DNA of 64,000 nt from Aquatica leii (lineage: Eukaryota; Arthropoda; Insecta; Coleoptera; Lampyridae): positions 267,465,177 through 267,529,176 of the forward strand of contig CM069432.1 of the NCBI GenBank assembly GCA_035610365.1. Reading direction: 5' to 3'. The notes under the pieces are model-generated. The model saw only the letters and a program-made list of their open reading frames with translations. It was not told where the DNA came from and ran no database searches. Position 1 is the stretch's first letter. Every line of letters starts with the position of its first letter. Below, one piece after another: positions 42,886 through 53,116 of the stretch. The position numbers and the translations under genes were made by a program.

Positions 42886-45397
42886 GTCTGCATGAAAATC
42901 GGCCCTCATACCATTCTTGACGATTCTTATGTAAAATGACCTCCTGAATCCAAAAATGAGCTCCGTTTTTACCCATCACCTACCTATGTTGGGGGGACCC
43001 CATCTTTATTTTGTTTTTTGCATTTTTTTTTAGAATTTTAACTTATAGCCGTTAAATATCCCAAAGCAGGTAATAAAATTTATACCAAAGTATATGGCAA
43101 AAGTTTTGCTATAAAATGTATATAGAAACAACAATAAAATACAAATATATAAGAACAGTAAAAAAATATCAATAAACAGTTAAGAAGATTCACTGCACGA
43201 CGCTGGCGATCTCAATACCACATGCAGGTTTGAACAGGAATTTTCGACAGGCTTGAACTTGCATTACTCTTCTCATTATAATATATTACATTGTTTGCTT
43301 AACTGCTTCGATCAGTACATCTATAGCTGTTGCAGAGTTAACTTGTCGACGTTTTAAACGTGCTGGATTTTGTGTTCATTTTTGTTCATTTGTGTAAAAC
43401 AGTAAAACTACTTCTACTCCGGATTTTTTCAAGTGACTAAGTGTGATTTGTTGTTAATGTCGGGCGTTGAATTACTGTTTAATTATGCCACGCGAGTGTA
43501 AAAATCATCTCAATAGCTTCTGCTATGTCTGCGGGGAATTAACTTTAAAAGCGCAACAAAAACTCCTTTCTCCGCTTGTTAAAACAGCTTATAAATTGTA
43601 CTTTGATTGTCAAGTTGGAGACCAGGATAAGACTTGGGCTTCATCAGTTTGCTGTACGACTTGTTACAGTAATTTGACCAAATGGCTCAAAGGTACCCGT
43701 AAATCAATGCCATTTGCTGTGCCCATGGTTTGGCGTGAACCTCGCTGTCATGTTACAGATTGTTACTTTTGTATGACTTCCACCGTCGGGTTTTCGAGCA
43801 AAAGTAAGCATACAATTCAGTATCCCAATATTCCGTCAGCTCTAAGACCTGTTCTTCATAACGATACTTTGCCAATCCCAGAGCCCCCAAACACTTATAC
43901 TCTAGAGCCGGAAATTGATTAAAATAACTCTGAGCCACAACCTGGGGCTTTGAATGATACGTTCCATGATGATGAAGAGTATTCCGCAGATTTAGTTTCT
44001 CGGCAACCTTACCTCCTCACTCAATCGAAATTAAATGATCTTGTCAGGGATTTGCAGTTACCTAAGACTAAATCTCAGCTCCTAGGATCGCGACTTCAAC
44101 AGTGGAATCTCTTAGAAAAGGAAGTAAAAATATTTTTTTACAGGACCAGACAAGCAACTCTGAAATGTCTTTTCTCAGAAGATAAAGGTTTAGTGTTCTG
44201 CCCTAATGCAAATTTATTGATGACAGAGCTACAGATGCCATTTGACCCAGACAAATGGAGACTGTTTATAGACTCATCAAAAACAAGCTTAAAAGTTGTC
44301 CTGTTGGCAAATGGGAATGACTTTCCATCAGTTCCAGTTGCATACTCTGTTGATATGAAGGAAACGTACGAAAACATCTTCAGAATCCTTGATAAAATTA
44401 GTTATCATGATTATAAGTGGAAACTTTGCGCTGACTTAAAAGTTGTTGCTCTACTCACGGGTCTGCAATCAAGTTTCACAAAATATTGCTGCTTCCTTTG
44501 TGAATGGGATAGCCGAGCCCGAGATAAACATTACATCGTGCGGCACTGGCCTCTGCGAGAAAATCTTATTCCTGGTCAGAAAAATGTCGCCCACAATCCT
44601 TTGGTTCCGAAGGAAAATATTTACTTACCACCTTTACACATCAAACTTGGATTGATCAAACAGTTTGTGAAAGCAGTGGACAAGACAGGTGGCGCATTTG
44701 AATTTTTGAAAACTAAATTTCTTTGTCTTAGCGAAGCTAAAATCAAAGAAGGCATTTTTGTTGGTCCCCAGATTAGACAACTCTTCCAAGATTTGACGTT
44801 TACTGAACACCTAAATCGAAAAGAAAAACGAGCTTGGTTTGCATTTCAAAACGTTTGTAAGAACTTCCTGGTTAACCACTAACCACAAAAGTGAAGATTA
44901 TGTCACTCACGTCGAGGAACTGCTTTTAGCGTACAAGGACATAGGATGTAACATCTTAAAGTTCACTTCCTTCACTCGCATCTGGAGAAGAGGTTTTCAG
45001 GGAAGTGGAATGCAAGCATGTTGGCGGAGTACTGCTGGTTTTTGAAACGAGAGAGCTGTACCTCAGGGTATAAAAGGAAAGCAAGCACCAAGTAACGATG
45101 AATATCTTTTTATTTATTACTGTTTATAGCTAAAATAGTTCTTTTTCCCATTTCAATTAAATTCATGTCCATATATTTATTATTATAATAATTATTATAA
45201 TTATTATTATCGTTCGATAAATAAATTATAATTAATTTATCGAAAAGTGGTAAAATTAGAGATTTGGAGCTCCCTCGAAAATGGTGGGTGATGGAAGAAA
45301 ACGGAAGGCATATTTGGATTCAGTACGCCATTTTACATAAGAATCACCCGGAATAACGTCAGGGCTCGATAAAAAATATTATTTTGCAGACCAGTGT
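42886..45397 (+). mobile_element. CACTG-ended DNA transposon, copy 2
   Basis: 2.5 kb. Left end TTGGTCTGCATGAAAATCGG, right end TGCAGACCAGTGTAA. Inner flanks match copy 1 at 8258-8420 and 13130-13258 in reverse. The left terminus is changed (TATTGG for CACTGG). The single gene runs left to right. It sits in PLE 3 DNA between the minus- and plus-strand copies. Without the LINE insertion seen in copy 1, this gives the true size of the element. Confidence 0.75.
43485..45060 (+). pseudogene. Zinc-finger DDE-like transposase of the CACTG element, copy 2
   Basis: About 510 codons when read with copy 1. I chose the MPRECKNH start, since relatives begin there. Zinc-finger-like cysteines: FCYVCGEL and VCCTTCYS (residues about 9-65). 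Linker with acidic NDTFHDDEEYSAD and LNDLVRDLQLPKTKSQLLGS. Core: LFIDSSKTSLK (D263), CADLKVVALLTGL (D317), CCFLCEWDSRA (C335, C336, C339), PPLHIKLGLIKQF (near 380), KIKEGIFVGPQIRQL. Breaks: TAA at 43920-43922, a 7-base duplication near 44875-44885, and a deletion near 44975 that removes the segment with the putative catalytic Glu present in copy 1. Function as a transposase is inferred from its position between inverted repeats and the motif order. Confidence 0.75.
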
Positions 45398-45399
45398 AA

Positions 45400-45585
45400 T
45401 TTGTTGTTTTTACCAATTACAACCAATCATTGCTACTTACACTAGTCCGATTTATAACATTCCAAAATACCTATCAAACATATTAAAAAACGTTGCTATC
45501 TTAAACAAAAATATTATCACAAATTCTTGGATTTTCAAACAAAAAATTAGCAATTTAATAATACCTCAAAATCATATATTTGTAT
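45400..45585 (+). pseudogene. PLE 3 reverse transcriptase piece, plus strand
   Basis: Reads ATYTSPIYNIPKYLSNILKN, then VAILNKNIITNSWIFKQKIS. It continues at 46886 after a PLE 4 insertion; the junction is marked by CATATATTTGTAT at 45573-45585 and 46886-46898. Confidence 0.75.
45573..45585 (+). repeat. Target duplication of PLE 4 (left)
   Basis: CATATATTTGTAT, 13 bp, repeated exactly at 46886-46898. Confidence 0.8.
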
Positions 45586-45811
45586 GTTTGAATGTATTAA
45601 ACAATGTTGCTTGATGCGAAGTAATAACATTCTGTTGAACTTTCATTGTTTATTATTTTTGAAATGAATATACACAACGTTTCGATTGCTGTGGTATCTG
45701 TAACACTGACAAACTTAAAAACTACTGGAGCTTATATACTAAAGACATGTTCGATGAAGCGTTCAAGCGTACAAAATCAATTTAGCGTAACAGATTAATT
45801 AACAAAATTAC

Positions 45812-46370
45812 TTAGTAAAGTTCAAGTTGTTTTAGAGGTTCGATTAGTGGTTTCCATATGTTGCTTATCTCGACACTTGGCTGGCTGAAAATTTCTTTGT
45901 TGTTGTTGATGAATGCCGCTTCTTTAAATTTCCGTTTGTACCAATGTTCCTCTCTGTGTATGATTTTTGCTTCCGACCATTTCATTCGATGTTGGTTATC
46001 CCACGAATGTTGCGCGATGCCGGACTTAGAAGTCTCTCCTCTCTGTGTGTGCGTCTGATGTTCTTTCAGTCTGATGTCAAGTGGTCTTTTGGTTTCCCCC
46101 ACGTATGATTTGCCACATTCACATGGAACTTGGTAAATACAGTTTTGGGAATCTCGACTTGTTTGTGGCTTTGTATTGGAAAGTATACTCCTAATGGTGG
46201 TCGATGATTTGAACACTGTATTTATGTTGTAGCTTTTCCCTATACGTTTTATTGATTCTGATAAACCTTTGACATATGGGATGCTCAGCAGTGAATTGGG
46301 CAGTTCTTCTGTTTTAGGTTGTCCCATGGTGTTTAATTGCTTTTTTTTTTTTTTTTTTTTTAAAAAGAGG
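45812..46370 (-). CDS. PLE 4 GIY-YIG domain, minus arm (partial)
   Basis: The open frame contains YVKGLSESIKRIGKSYNIN, then CIYQVPCECGKSYVGETKRP (GIY-YIG motif), LDIRLKEHQTHTQRGETSKS and AQHSWDNQHRMKW, ending SNIWKPLIEPLKQLELY. Reverse transcriptase is missing. The nuclease reading frame is uninterrupted over about 170 residues, so the insertion is fairly young. It would be expected to nick DNA at insertion if part of a full PLE protein; alone it is a fragment. Confidence 0.75.
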
Positions 46371-46374
46371 CAAA

Positions 46375-46671
46375 TCATACGTGGGGGAAACCAAAAGACC
46401 ACTTGACATCAGACTGAAAGAACATCAGACGCACACACAGAGAGGAGAGACTTCTAAGTCCGGCATCGCGCAACATTCGTGGGATAACCAACATCGAATG
46501 AAATGGTTGGAAGCAAAAATCATACACAGGGAGGAACATTGGTACAAACGGAAATTTAAAGAAGCGGCATTCATCAACAATAACAAAGAAATTTTCAGCC
46601 AGCCAAGTGTCGAGATAAGCAACATATGGAAACCAATTATCGAACCTCTAAAACAACTTAAACTTTACTAA
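46375..46671 (+). CDS. PLE 4 GIY-YIG domain, plus arm (partial)
   Basis: Starts within the nuclease domain (VGETKRPLDIRLKEHQTHTQ) and ends SNIWKPIIEPLKQLKLY. Almost identical to the minus arm, with a few substitutions (for example Leu for Ser in MKWLEAK). Confidence 0.75.
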   Translation, partial: SYVGETKRPLDIRLKEHQTHTQRGETSKSGIAQHSWDNQHRMKWLEAKIIHREEHWYKRKFKEAAFINNNKEIFSQPSVEISNIWKPIIEPLKQLKLY

Positions 46672-46788
46672 GTAATTTTGTTAATTAATTAATCTGTTAC
46701 GCTAAATTGATTTTGTACGCTTGAACGCTTCATCGAACATGTCTTTAGTATATAAGCTCCAGTAGTTTCTAAGTTTGTTAGTATTCAC

Positions 46789-46823
46789 CTGATGACGATT
46801 GCAGATACCACAGCAATCGAAAC
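46789..46823 (+). ncRNA. Hammerhead ribozyme core, PLE 4 plus arm
   Basis: CTGATGA (46789-46795), stem II CGATTGC/GCAATCG with seven perfect pairs around a 10-base loop, and GAAAC (46819-46823). The matching minus arm near 45680-45710 keeps GAAAC and part of the stem but has lost CTGATGA. Confidence 0.7.
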
Positions 46824-46885
46824 GTTGTGTATATTCATTTCAAAAATAATAAACAATGAAAGTTCAACAGAATGTTATTACTTCC

Positions 46886-46962
46886 CATATATTTGTATCA
46901 TTCGATATCACATCAATGTACACAAACATACCACAAGATTGTTCTTTGATCCTGTGTGATGT
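46886..46962 (+). pseudogene. PLE 3 reverse transcriptase piece (motif A)
   Basis: Reads ISFDITSMYTNIPQ-like sequence, the motif A region. A PLE 5 tail then interrupts the frame until about 47199. Confidence 0.65.
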
Positions 46963-47198
46963 TAGTGAGCTCGTTCTTTACATGTTATTTTTAAGTCTCA
47001 CAGCTTCTATGTGTTTTGTTTTCATTGTTTAAATTTTATCGACTGTGTTGGTGGACCATCACTGCTTGTTTAGTTTTTTAGGCCTGATGAAGTAGACACA
47101 CAGGTTCACGAAACGTCGCCTACAAAAAACACCGTAAGTTGTGTTTTCTTTCGCCATCTCCTACATTTGAAGGATTCAAACACCTTTCTCAAATATAC
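46963..47198 (+). mobile_element. PLE 5 tail insertion
   Basis: About 235 bp between ATACCACAAGA (near 46949) and ATACTACAAGA (near 47196), an 11-bp duplication with one mismatch. The inserted piece contains a hammerhead-like core and the GCCTACAAAAAACACC-type flank seen in PLE ends. No coding sequence. Confidence 0.6.
47084..47114 (+). ncRNA. Hammerhead-like core, PLE 5
   Basis: CTGATGA (47084-47090), possible stem GTAGAC/GTTCAC with one mismatch and one wobble pair, then GAAAC (47110-47114). Weaker stem II than the others. Confidence 0.45.
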
Positions 47199-47199
47199 T

Positions 47200-48600
47200 A
47201 CAAGAACTAGTTTACTCATCCATTAAAAAAAATTTGAAAAACATAAAAAAAAATACTAATATCCCTGAAACAGAATTTATTAAAGCAATAAAATTAATAC
47301 TAAACTCTACAGTTTTTACATTTCAAAATAAAATTTATTCACAAACACAAGGACTCGCAATGGGTCAACCAATCTCATCCACAATTGCTGACTTAGTAAT
47401 AGGCGATTACGAAGCAGATATAATTAAAGAATTTAAAGAAATCACTCTCTACCAAAGATATGTTGATGATACCTTCACAAAAAATTATACAAAAACTTAC
47501 TTTCAAAATTTAACAACATTCATCCACTACTAAAATTCACTTATGAAAAAACAAACAAACTTTTTAGATTTAACTCTCATACACAATAATGACGGTAAAA
47601 TATACACAAACTGGTACAGAAAAAAGACAAAAACACACCGTTACATACATTACAATTCATGCACACCTAAATCATACAAAAAAGCAGTTATATTTGGACT
47701 AGTCGATCGTGCAATAACATTATCATCAGAAAAATTCCATTCACAAAACTTAATAAAAATCAAAAAAATACTCATTAATAATAATTACCCAATAGAATTT
47801 ATTAACAAAAACCTCAAAACATGCTTAAAAACACATTAGACTTAACAATAAACCAAATAATAAGAACATAGAATTACAACCTAATTGCTTAGGCAATGAA
47901 TATAATAATAATTTTAATCAAATTAAACAATATATCAGTTTACCATACATTCCAAACTTATCTGAAAAATTAAAAAAATTTTTAACAAATTACAAATTCA
48001 CTATCAGTTTCAAAAACACTAATATTTTAAAAAACATATCTTCACTAAAATAAAAGACAGTACAGATTTTATTTCTAAATAAATATACACCATTTACCCA
48101 AAAAATAATTTAATAATAGTACAGATACAATTTAGAAATCAAACTTTATATACGAATTATCTTGCCAAAATTGGTCAGCAATCTACATAGGACAAACAAA
48201 ACAATTACTCAAAAACAGAATACAACAACACAAAAACAGTATCAAAAACCAACATTTAAATCAGGACAACACAAAAACAGCTCTAACTGAACACTCTATA
48301 AATCATTTTCATAGCTTTAATTATCTACATCCAAAAATATTACATTACGAAAAAAACTATTTCAAAAGATCAATGTTAGAAATGATTGAAATAAAACGCA
48401 ATAAAAATTCAATCAATTACCGTAACGATATACAAAATTTAAGTAAAATTTATTACAGACTAATAAATTATTAATGCAATTACAAAATTAATATTTACTT
48501 TCCTGCAACATCAACAATTTCTTCCCAAATGTTTAGTTTAATCTTCAAATAGAAAATAACACACAATGGATGCGCAAGAAATTGTACATTACTGTATACA
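47200..48600 (+). pseudogene. PLE 3 reverse transcriptase and GIY-YIG, plus strand
   Basis: The open part 47234-47533 has TQGLAMGQPISSTIADLVIG and ITLYQRYVDDTF (catalytic YVDD). A small deletion and shift follow, then 47543-47839 (FLDLTLIHNNDGKIYTNW; VDRAITLSSEKFHSQN). Farther on, the GIY-YIG region (NLIYELSCQNWSAIYIGQTK) near 48140-48200 and the C-terminus (HPKILHYEKNYFKRSMLEMI) near 48330-48400 follow in decayed frames. It matches the minus-strand copy at 38090-39750. It ends at the TA where mariner copy A is inserted. Confidence 0.8.
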
Positions 48601-48602
48601 TA

Positions 48603-50523
48603 CAGTGTGTCCGAAAAGTATGGAATATATTATACAGGTCGATAAATATGCACTTTACACGAAAAAGTTGTAAATAAAAGTTGTTTATCACTTAGTTATC
48701 TACCACCTGGGAGATATCAATTTAAATTTTTGCTGTAAACAAAATCGCAACGAATAACACTTACATTTTTTTAAATGGCAAGGCACGTCTTTATTATATT
48801 CATTTGATAGAGTCTTTTTTTCTCTTTTCAACCATATGAAACTTGAATACCTCTACATCAAAAAATTTTCAAGAAAAACAAGGACATGTCTAACAAATTT
48901 ATTTTACTGAGCAGTATTAATCAGGTACGTAATATGTAGCATTGAAACAATTGAATGCACTGTCACAATAGCAAATATTAAACTTTAAATATCTTTACAT
49001 AAAATTGTTATAACAAAAAATGTATTTATACTAAACTTACAATAAATGTTCAAAATGTAAACCATTCATAATTTGACAGTGGTAAATTCGATTTTTAAAA
49101 ATATCGATTGCTTTTGAAATCATATCTCGAGTTAAAGCTCTTATCTCAACTCTAATGCGATTTTTCAAATCTTCAACATTATCAGGTCTATTTACATAAA
49201 TTTTGCTTTTAATATAGCCCCAAAGAAAAAAATCTAGTGGACTTAAATCCGGCGAGCGAGCAGGCCATTCTATCGTACCTCTTCTGCCTATCCAAGTATT
49301 TTGAAAAGTATTATTAAGAAAGTGGCGGACATTAATTCCAAAATGTGGAGGTGTCCCGTCTTGTTGAAGCCATATTTTGTTATAAGGTATATCTGGATCT
49401 ACTTCATGTGGAAATAACTCGGCCAAAGCAGGAACTAACTCAAACCTTAAGAAATCGAGATAAATATTCGCCGTTAAACTACCTTCAAAAAAATATGGCC
49501 TCAAAATTTGACTTCCAATCATTCCTACCCAGACGTTGACTTTCTGCTGGTATTGGGTGTGTCCTTCTAGATACCAGTAAGGATTTTGTAAAGACCAGTA
49601 ACGTGTGTTTTGTTTGTTAATTGTGCCGTTTAAACAAAACGTGGCCTCATCAGTAAAAAGGATATTTTTATGAAAATGTGCATCTCGTTCAAGTTTGTTT
49701 GTTATTGTTTCACAAAACTCCAGCCTTCTGTCCAAATCGTCTTCAAATAATTCTTGAACTACACAAGCTTTATAAGGATGAAATTTTTCTTTTTTTAAAA
49801 CGTCATGTACAGCCGATTTATTCAAATTATGGTCTCTAGCAATTTGCCGAACAGAAATTTGTGGATTTTCCTCAACAGACAAGAACACATTTTCTCGTTC
49901 CACATTACTTAATGACAAAGGTCTACCAGTTCTACTCGCATCTTTCACCGAACCTGTCTCTTGAAATTTCCGCCAAATTTTGCTTACCGTGGACTGCGAG
50001 ATGTTTAATTCTGGATGCTAGTTATTAAATAAATGACATACTTCGTCTTGGGTTCTTCTTCTATCTCCATATCCCAGAATCATTAAAATTTCAATTCTAT
50101 GTTTCTCAGATAATTGAGCCATATTTCAAGCACTAACAAATAGCAAAGTGTGACAGTGTTCTAAAGTGCATTCAATTGTTTCAATGCTACATATTACGTA
50201 CCTGATTAATACTGCTCAGTAAAATAAATTTGTTAGACATGTCCTTGTTTTTCTTGAAAATTTTTTGATGTAGAGGTATTCAAGTTTCATATGGTTGAAA
50301 AGAGAAAAAAAGACTCTATCAAATGAATATAATAAAGACGTGCCTTGCCATTTAAAAAAATGTAAGTGTTATTCGTTGCGATTTTGTTTACAGCAAAAAT
50401 TTAAATTGATATCTCCCAGGTGGTAGATAACTAAGTGATAAACAACTTTTATTTACAACTTTTTCGTGTAAAGTGCATATTTATCGACCTGTATAATATA
50501 TTCCATACTTTTCGGACACACTG
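48603..50523 (-). mobile_element. DD41D mariner element, copy A
   Basis: 1921 bp, flanked by TA. The ends CAGTGTGTCCGAAAAGTATG and its complement are parts of very long terminal inverted repeats of 359 bp (48603-48961 and 50165-50523). One transposase gene on the minus strand lies between them. Confidence 0.9.
49037..50122 (-). pseudogene. DD41D mariner transposase, copy A
   Basis: 361 codons from the ATG at 50122 (MAQLSEKHRIEILMILGYGD). The N-terminal half has two helix-turn-helix parts (SQSTVSKIWRKFQE; SVRQIARDHNLNKSAVHDVL). The catalytic Asp residues are in LFTDEATF, WLQQDGTPPHF and SPDLSPLDFFLWG. Counting between the last two gives 41 residues, so DD41D rather than the DD34D/E of common mariner/Tc1; DD41D is the spacing reported for the rosa group. 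One TAG at 50018-50020 replaces a Leu found in copy C. It is otherwise intact. Confidence 0.88.
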
Positions 50524-50525
50524 TA

Positions 50526-50652
50526 TAATAAAAAGGATAAAGCTGTTTTTTTTAAAATTATTTTTAATTAGTATTACGTTTAAAGATTTTTATTTGTATA
50601 TATAAAACAGCATTTTTGTTAAAACCATTTTTTTATTTTAAAATATTAAATA
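50526..50652. other. Short AT-rich filler between mariner copies
   Basis: No feature seen. Confidence 0.4.
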
Positions 50653-51872
50653 ATAAATCGGCTGTACATGACGTTTTAAAAAAAGAAAAATTTCATCCTT
50701 ATAAAGCTTGTGTAGTTCAAGAATTATTTGAAGACGATTTGGACAGAAGGCTGGAGTTTTGTGAAACAATAACAAACAAACTTGAACCAGATGCACATTT
50801 TCATAAAAATATCCTTTTTACTGATGAGGCCACGTTTTGTTTAAACGGCACAATTAACAAACAAAACACACGTTACTGGTCTTCACAAAATCCTCACTGG
50901 TATCTAGAAGGACACACCCAATACTAGCAAAAAGTCAACGTCTGGGTAGGAATGATTGGAAGTCAAATTTTGGGGCCATATTTTTTTGAAGGTACTTTAA
51001 CGGCGAATATTTATCTCGATTTCTTAAGATTTGAGTTAGTTCCTGCTTTGGCCGAGTTATTTCCACATGAAGTAGATCCATTTATACCTCATAACAGAAT
51101 ATGGCTTCAACAAGACGGGGCACCTCCACATTTTGGAATTAATGTCCGCCACTTTCTTAATAATACTTTTCAAAATACATGGATAGGCAGAAGAGGTACG
51201 ATAGAATGGCCTGCTCGCTCGCCGGATTTAAATCCACTAGATTTTTTTCTTTGGGGCTATATTAAAAGCAAAATTTATGTAAATAGACCTGATAATGTTA
51301 AAGATTTGAAAAATCGCATTAGAGTTGAGATAAGAGCTATAACTCGAGATATGATTTCAAAAGCAATCGATGGTTTTAAAAATCGAATTTACCACTGTCA
51401 AATTATGAATGGTTTACATTTTGAACATTTATTGTAAGTTTAGTTTAAATACATTTTTTTGTTATAACAATTTTATGTAAAGATATTTAAAGTTTAATAT
51501 TTGCTATTGTGACAGTGCATTCAATTGTTTCAACACTACATATTACGTACCTGATTAATACTGCTCAGTAAAATAAATTTGTTAGACATCTCCTTGTTTT
51601 TCTTGAAAATTTTTTGATGTAAAGGTATTCAAGTTTCATATGGTTGAAAAGAGAAAAAAAGACTCTATCAAATGAGTATAATAAAGACGTGCCTTGCCAT
51701 TTAAAAAAATGTAAGTGTTATTCGTTGCGATTTTGTTTACAGCAAAAATTTAAATTGATATCTCCCAGGTGGTAGACAACTAAGTGATAAACAACTTTTA
51801 TTTACAACTTTTTCGTGTAAAGTGCGTATTTATCGACCTGTATAATATATTCCATACTTTTCGGACACACTG
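50653..51872 (+). mobile_element. DD41D mariner element, copy B, 5' truncated
   Basis: The left terminal repeat and N-terminal coding part are missing; the right terminal repeat (to 51872) is complete and followed by TA. The gene points right, opposite to copies A and C. Confidence 0.85.
50655..51437 (+). pseudogene. DD41D mariner transposase, copy B (truncated)
   Basis: Begins at NKSAVHDVLKKEKFH, within the second helix-turn-helix, so DNA binding is lost. All catalytic blocks remain: TDEATFCLNG, WLQQDGAPPHFG and SPDLNPLDFFLWGY. A TAG at about 50925 (after EGHTQY, where the relatives have Gln) interrupts the frame once. Confidence 0.85.
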
Positions 51873-51873
51873 T

Positions 51874-53114
51874 ATATATAAAAAAAATAAATTCATGAAT
51901 AATATTAAAAATAAAATCCTTTCTAAATCTTCTTTTTTATTATGATTAGTTTTTGGTTTAGATATGTTGATGATTGCATTGTTTTCTTTAATGGTTCTTT
52001 GGATGACCTAAATAATTTTAATAACTTCATTAATTCTATTTATTCTGATATTCATTTTACTTATGCAATTCTTCCATATTTAGATCTTATTCTTTTACGT
52101 GAAAATGAGAAATTTTGAAATCTATGGTAAACCTACTTACACTGATTCCTTTTTACTCTAATCTTCCTTATAATCATAAAATTGCTTTTTTTTGTTCTTT
52201 ATTTAATCGTCTCTTTTCTATTCCTCTTTCTAAGTCTAGTTTTACTAAAGAATTTGATACTAATAAACAATTAGCTTATAATAATGGTTCCTTTTTCATA
52301 TTTTAAACAATGTTTTTTTTTATAAAATTCGTTTATACCATTTCTTTAAAAATGTTTCTCAAAACAAACCGGATAATGCTACTATATATCGTTATATGCC
52401 TTATATTAATTCTTTTTTTTTTAATAATTATTTTTAAACGTATATTTCTGTTTTTTTTCTACTAATCATAATTTATAATATCTTATTTTTAATAATCAAG
52501 ATTATGTTTCTTCTTAAATAAATAAGCTTAAATAATAAAGCTGGTGTGTATAAAATTTCTTGCTTTTCTTGTAATTGTTCTTATGTAGGATAAACTGGTA
52601 GAAAATTTAAAACAAGATTAAAAGAACATATTTATTTTAATAAAAAGTATTTAAATTATGTTTTATCCAACGCTTGTTCTTTCGCTAATCATATTTTATC
52701 TACTGGTCATTCTTTTTCTTCTTACTTTAATGTTAAATTTCTTCATTTTTGTAATAAAAATTATTTTCTTAATCATCTTGAAATTCTTGAAATTCATCGT
52801 CTTTATAATGAATATTCAGATAATTGTCATAATGAAATTCTTGATTTAAATATTTCTCCTCTTCTTAAAAATAGATTTTAATTTTCTTTTTTCATATTTC
52901 TTTTCATATCACCTATGGCTGTGTATTTAATGTCAGTTTTAATTTAAAATTTTTCATTTGTTGACATTTGTCATTCAACTTTTATAATTTTATATAACTT
53001 GTAAGCTCTTTTAAATGTCCAATTATTTTTGTTAATTCATTTGCTATTAGTTTAACTGATGATGACAATTTAAATTGTCGAAACTAGTTTTATAATAAAT
53101 ATAAAATATTTATA
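51874..53114 (+). pseudogene. PLE 2 reverse transcriptase end and GIY-YIG, copy 1
   Basis: Starts near the catalytic block (FRYVDDCIVFFNGSLDDLNN, 51955-52015). A decayed connector follows. The GIY-YIG domain near 52540-52640 reads AGVYKISCFSCNCSYVG with a stop, then TGRKFKTRLKEHIYFN. The hammerhead tail is at 53056-53084. It is repeated as a direct duplicate at 55018-56260 with about one difference per twenty bases. Confidence 0.75.
53056..53084 (+). ncRNA. Hammerhead ribozyme core, PLE 2 copy 1
   Basis: CTGATGA, T, the perfect hairpin GACAATTTAAATTGTC, GAAAC. Confidence 0.65.
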
Positions 53115-53116
53115 TA

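Larger units (their letters stand above)
45586..46885. mobile_element. PLE 4, head-to-head truncated pair
   Basis: 1.3 kb palindromic insertion: a minus arm (45586-46370) and a plus arm (46375-46885) of the same PLE, both truncated to the GIY-YIG domain and tail, meeting at a run of about 22 T near 46341-46362. The flanking 13-bp duplication is perfect, so both arms arrived in one event. Confidence 0.8.
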
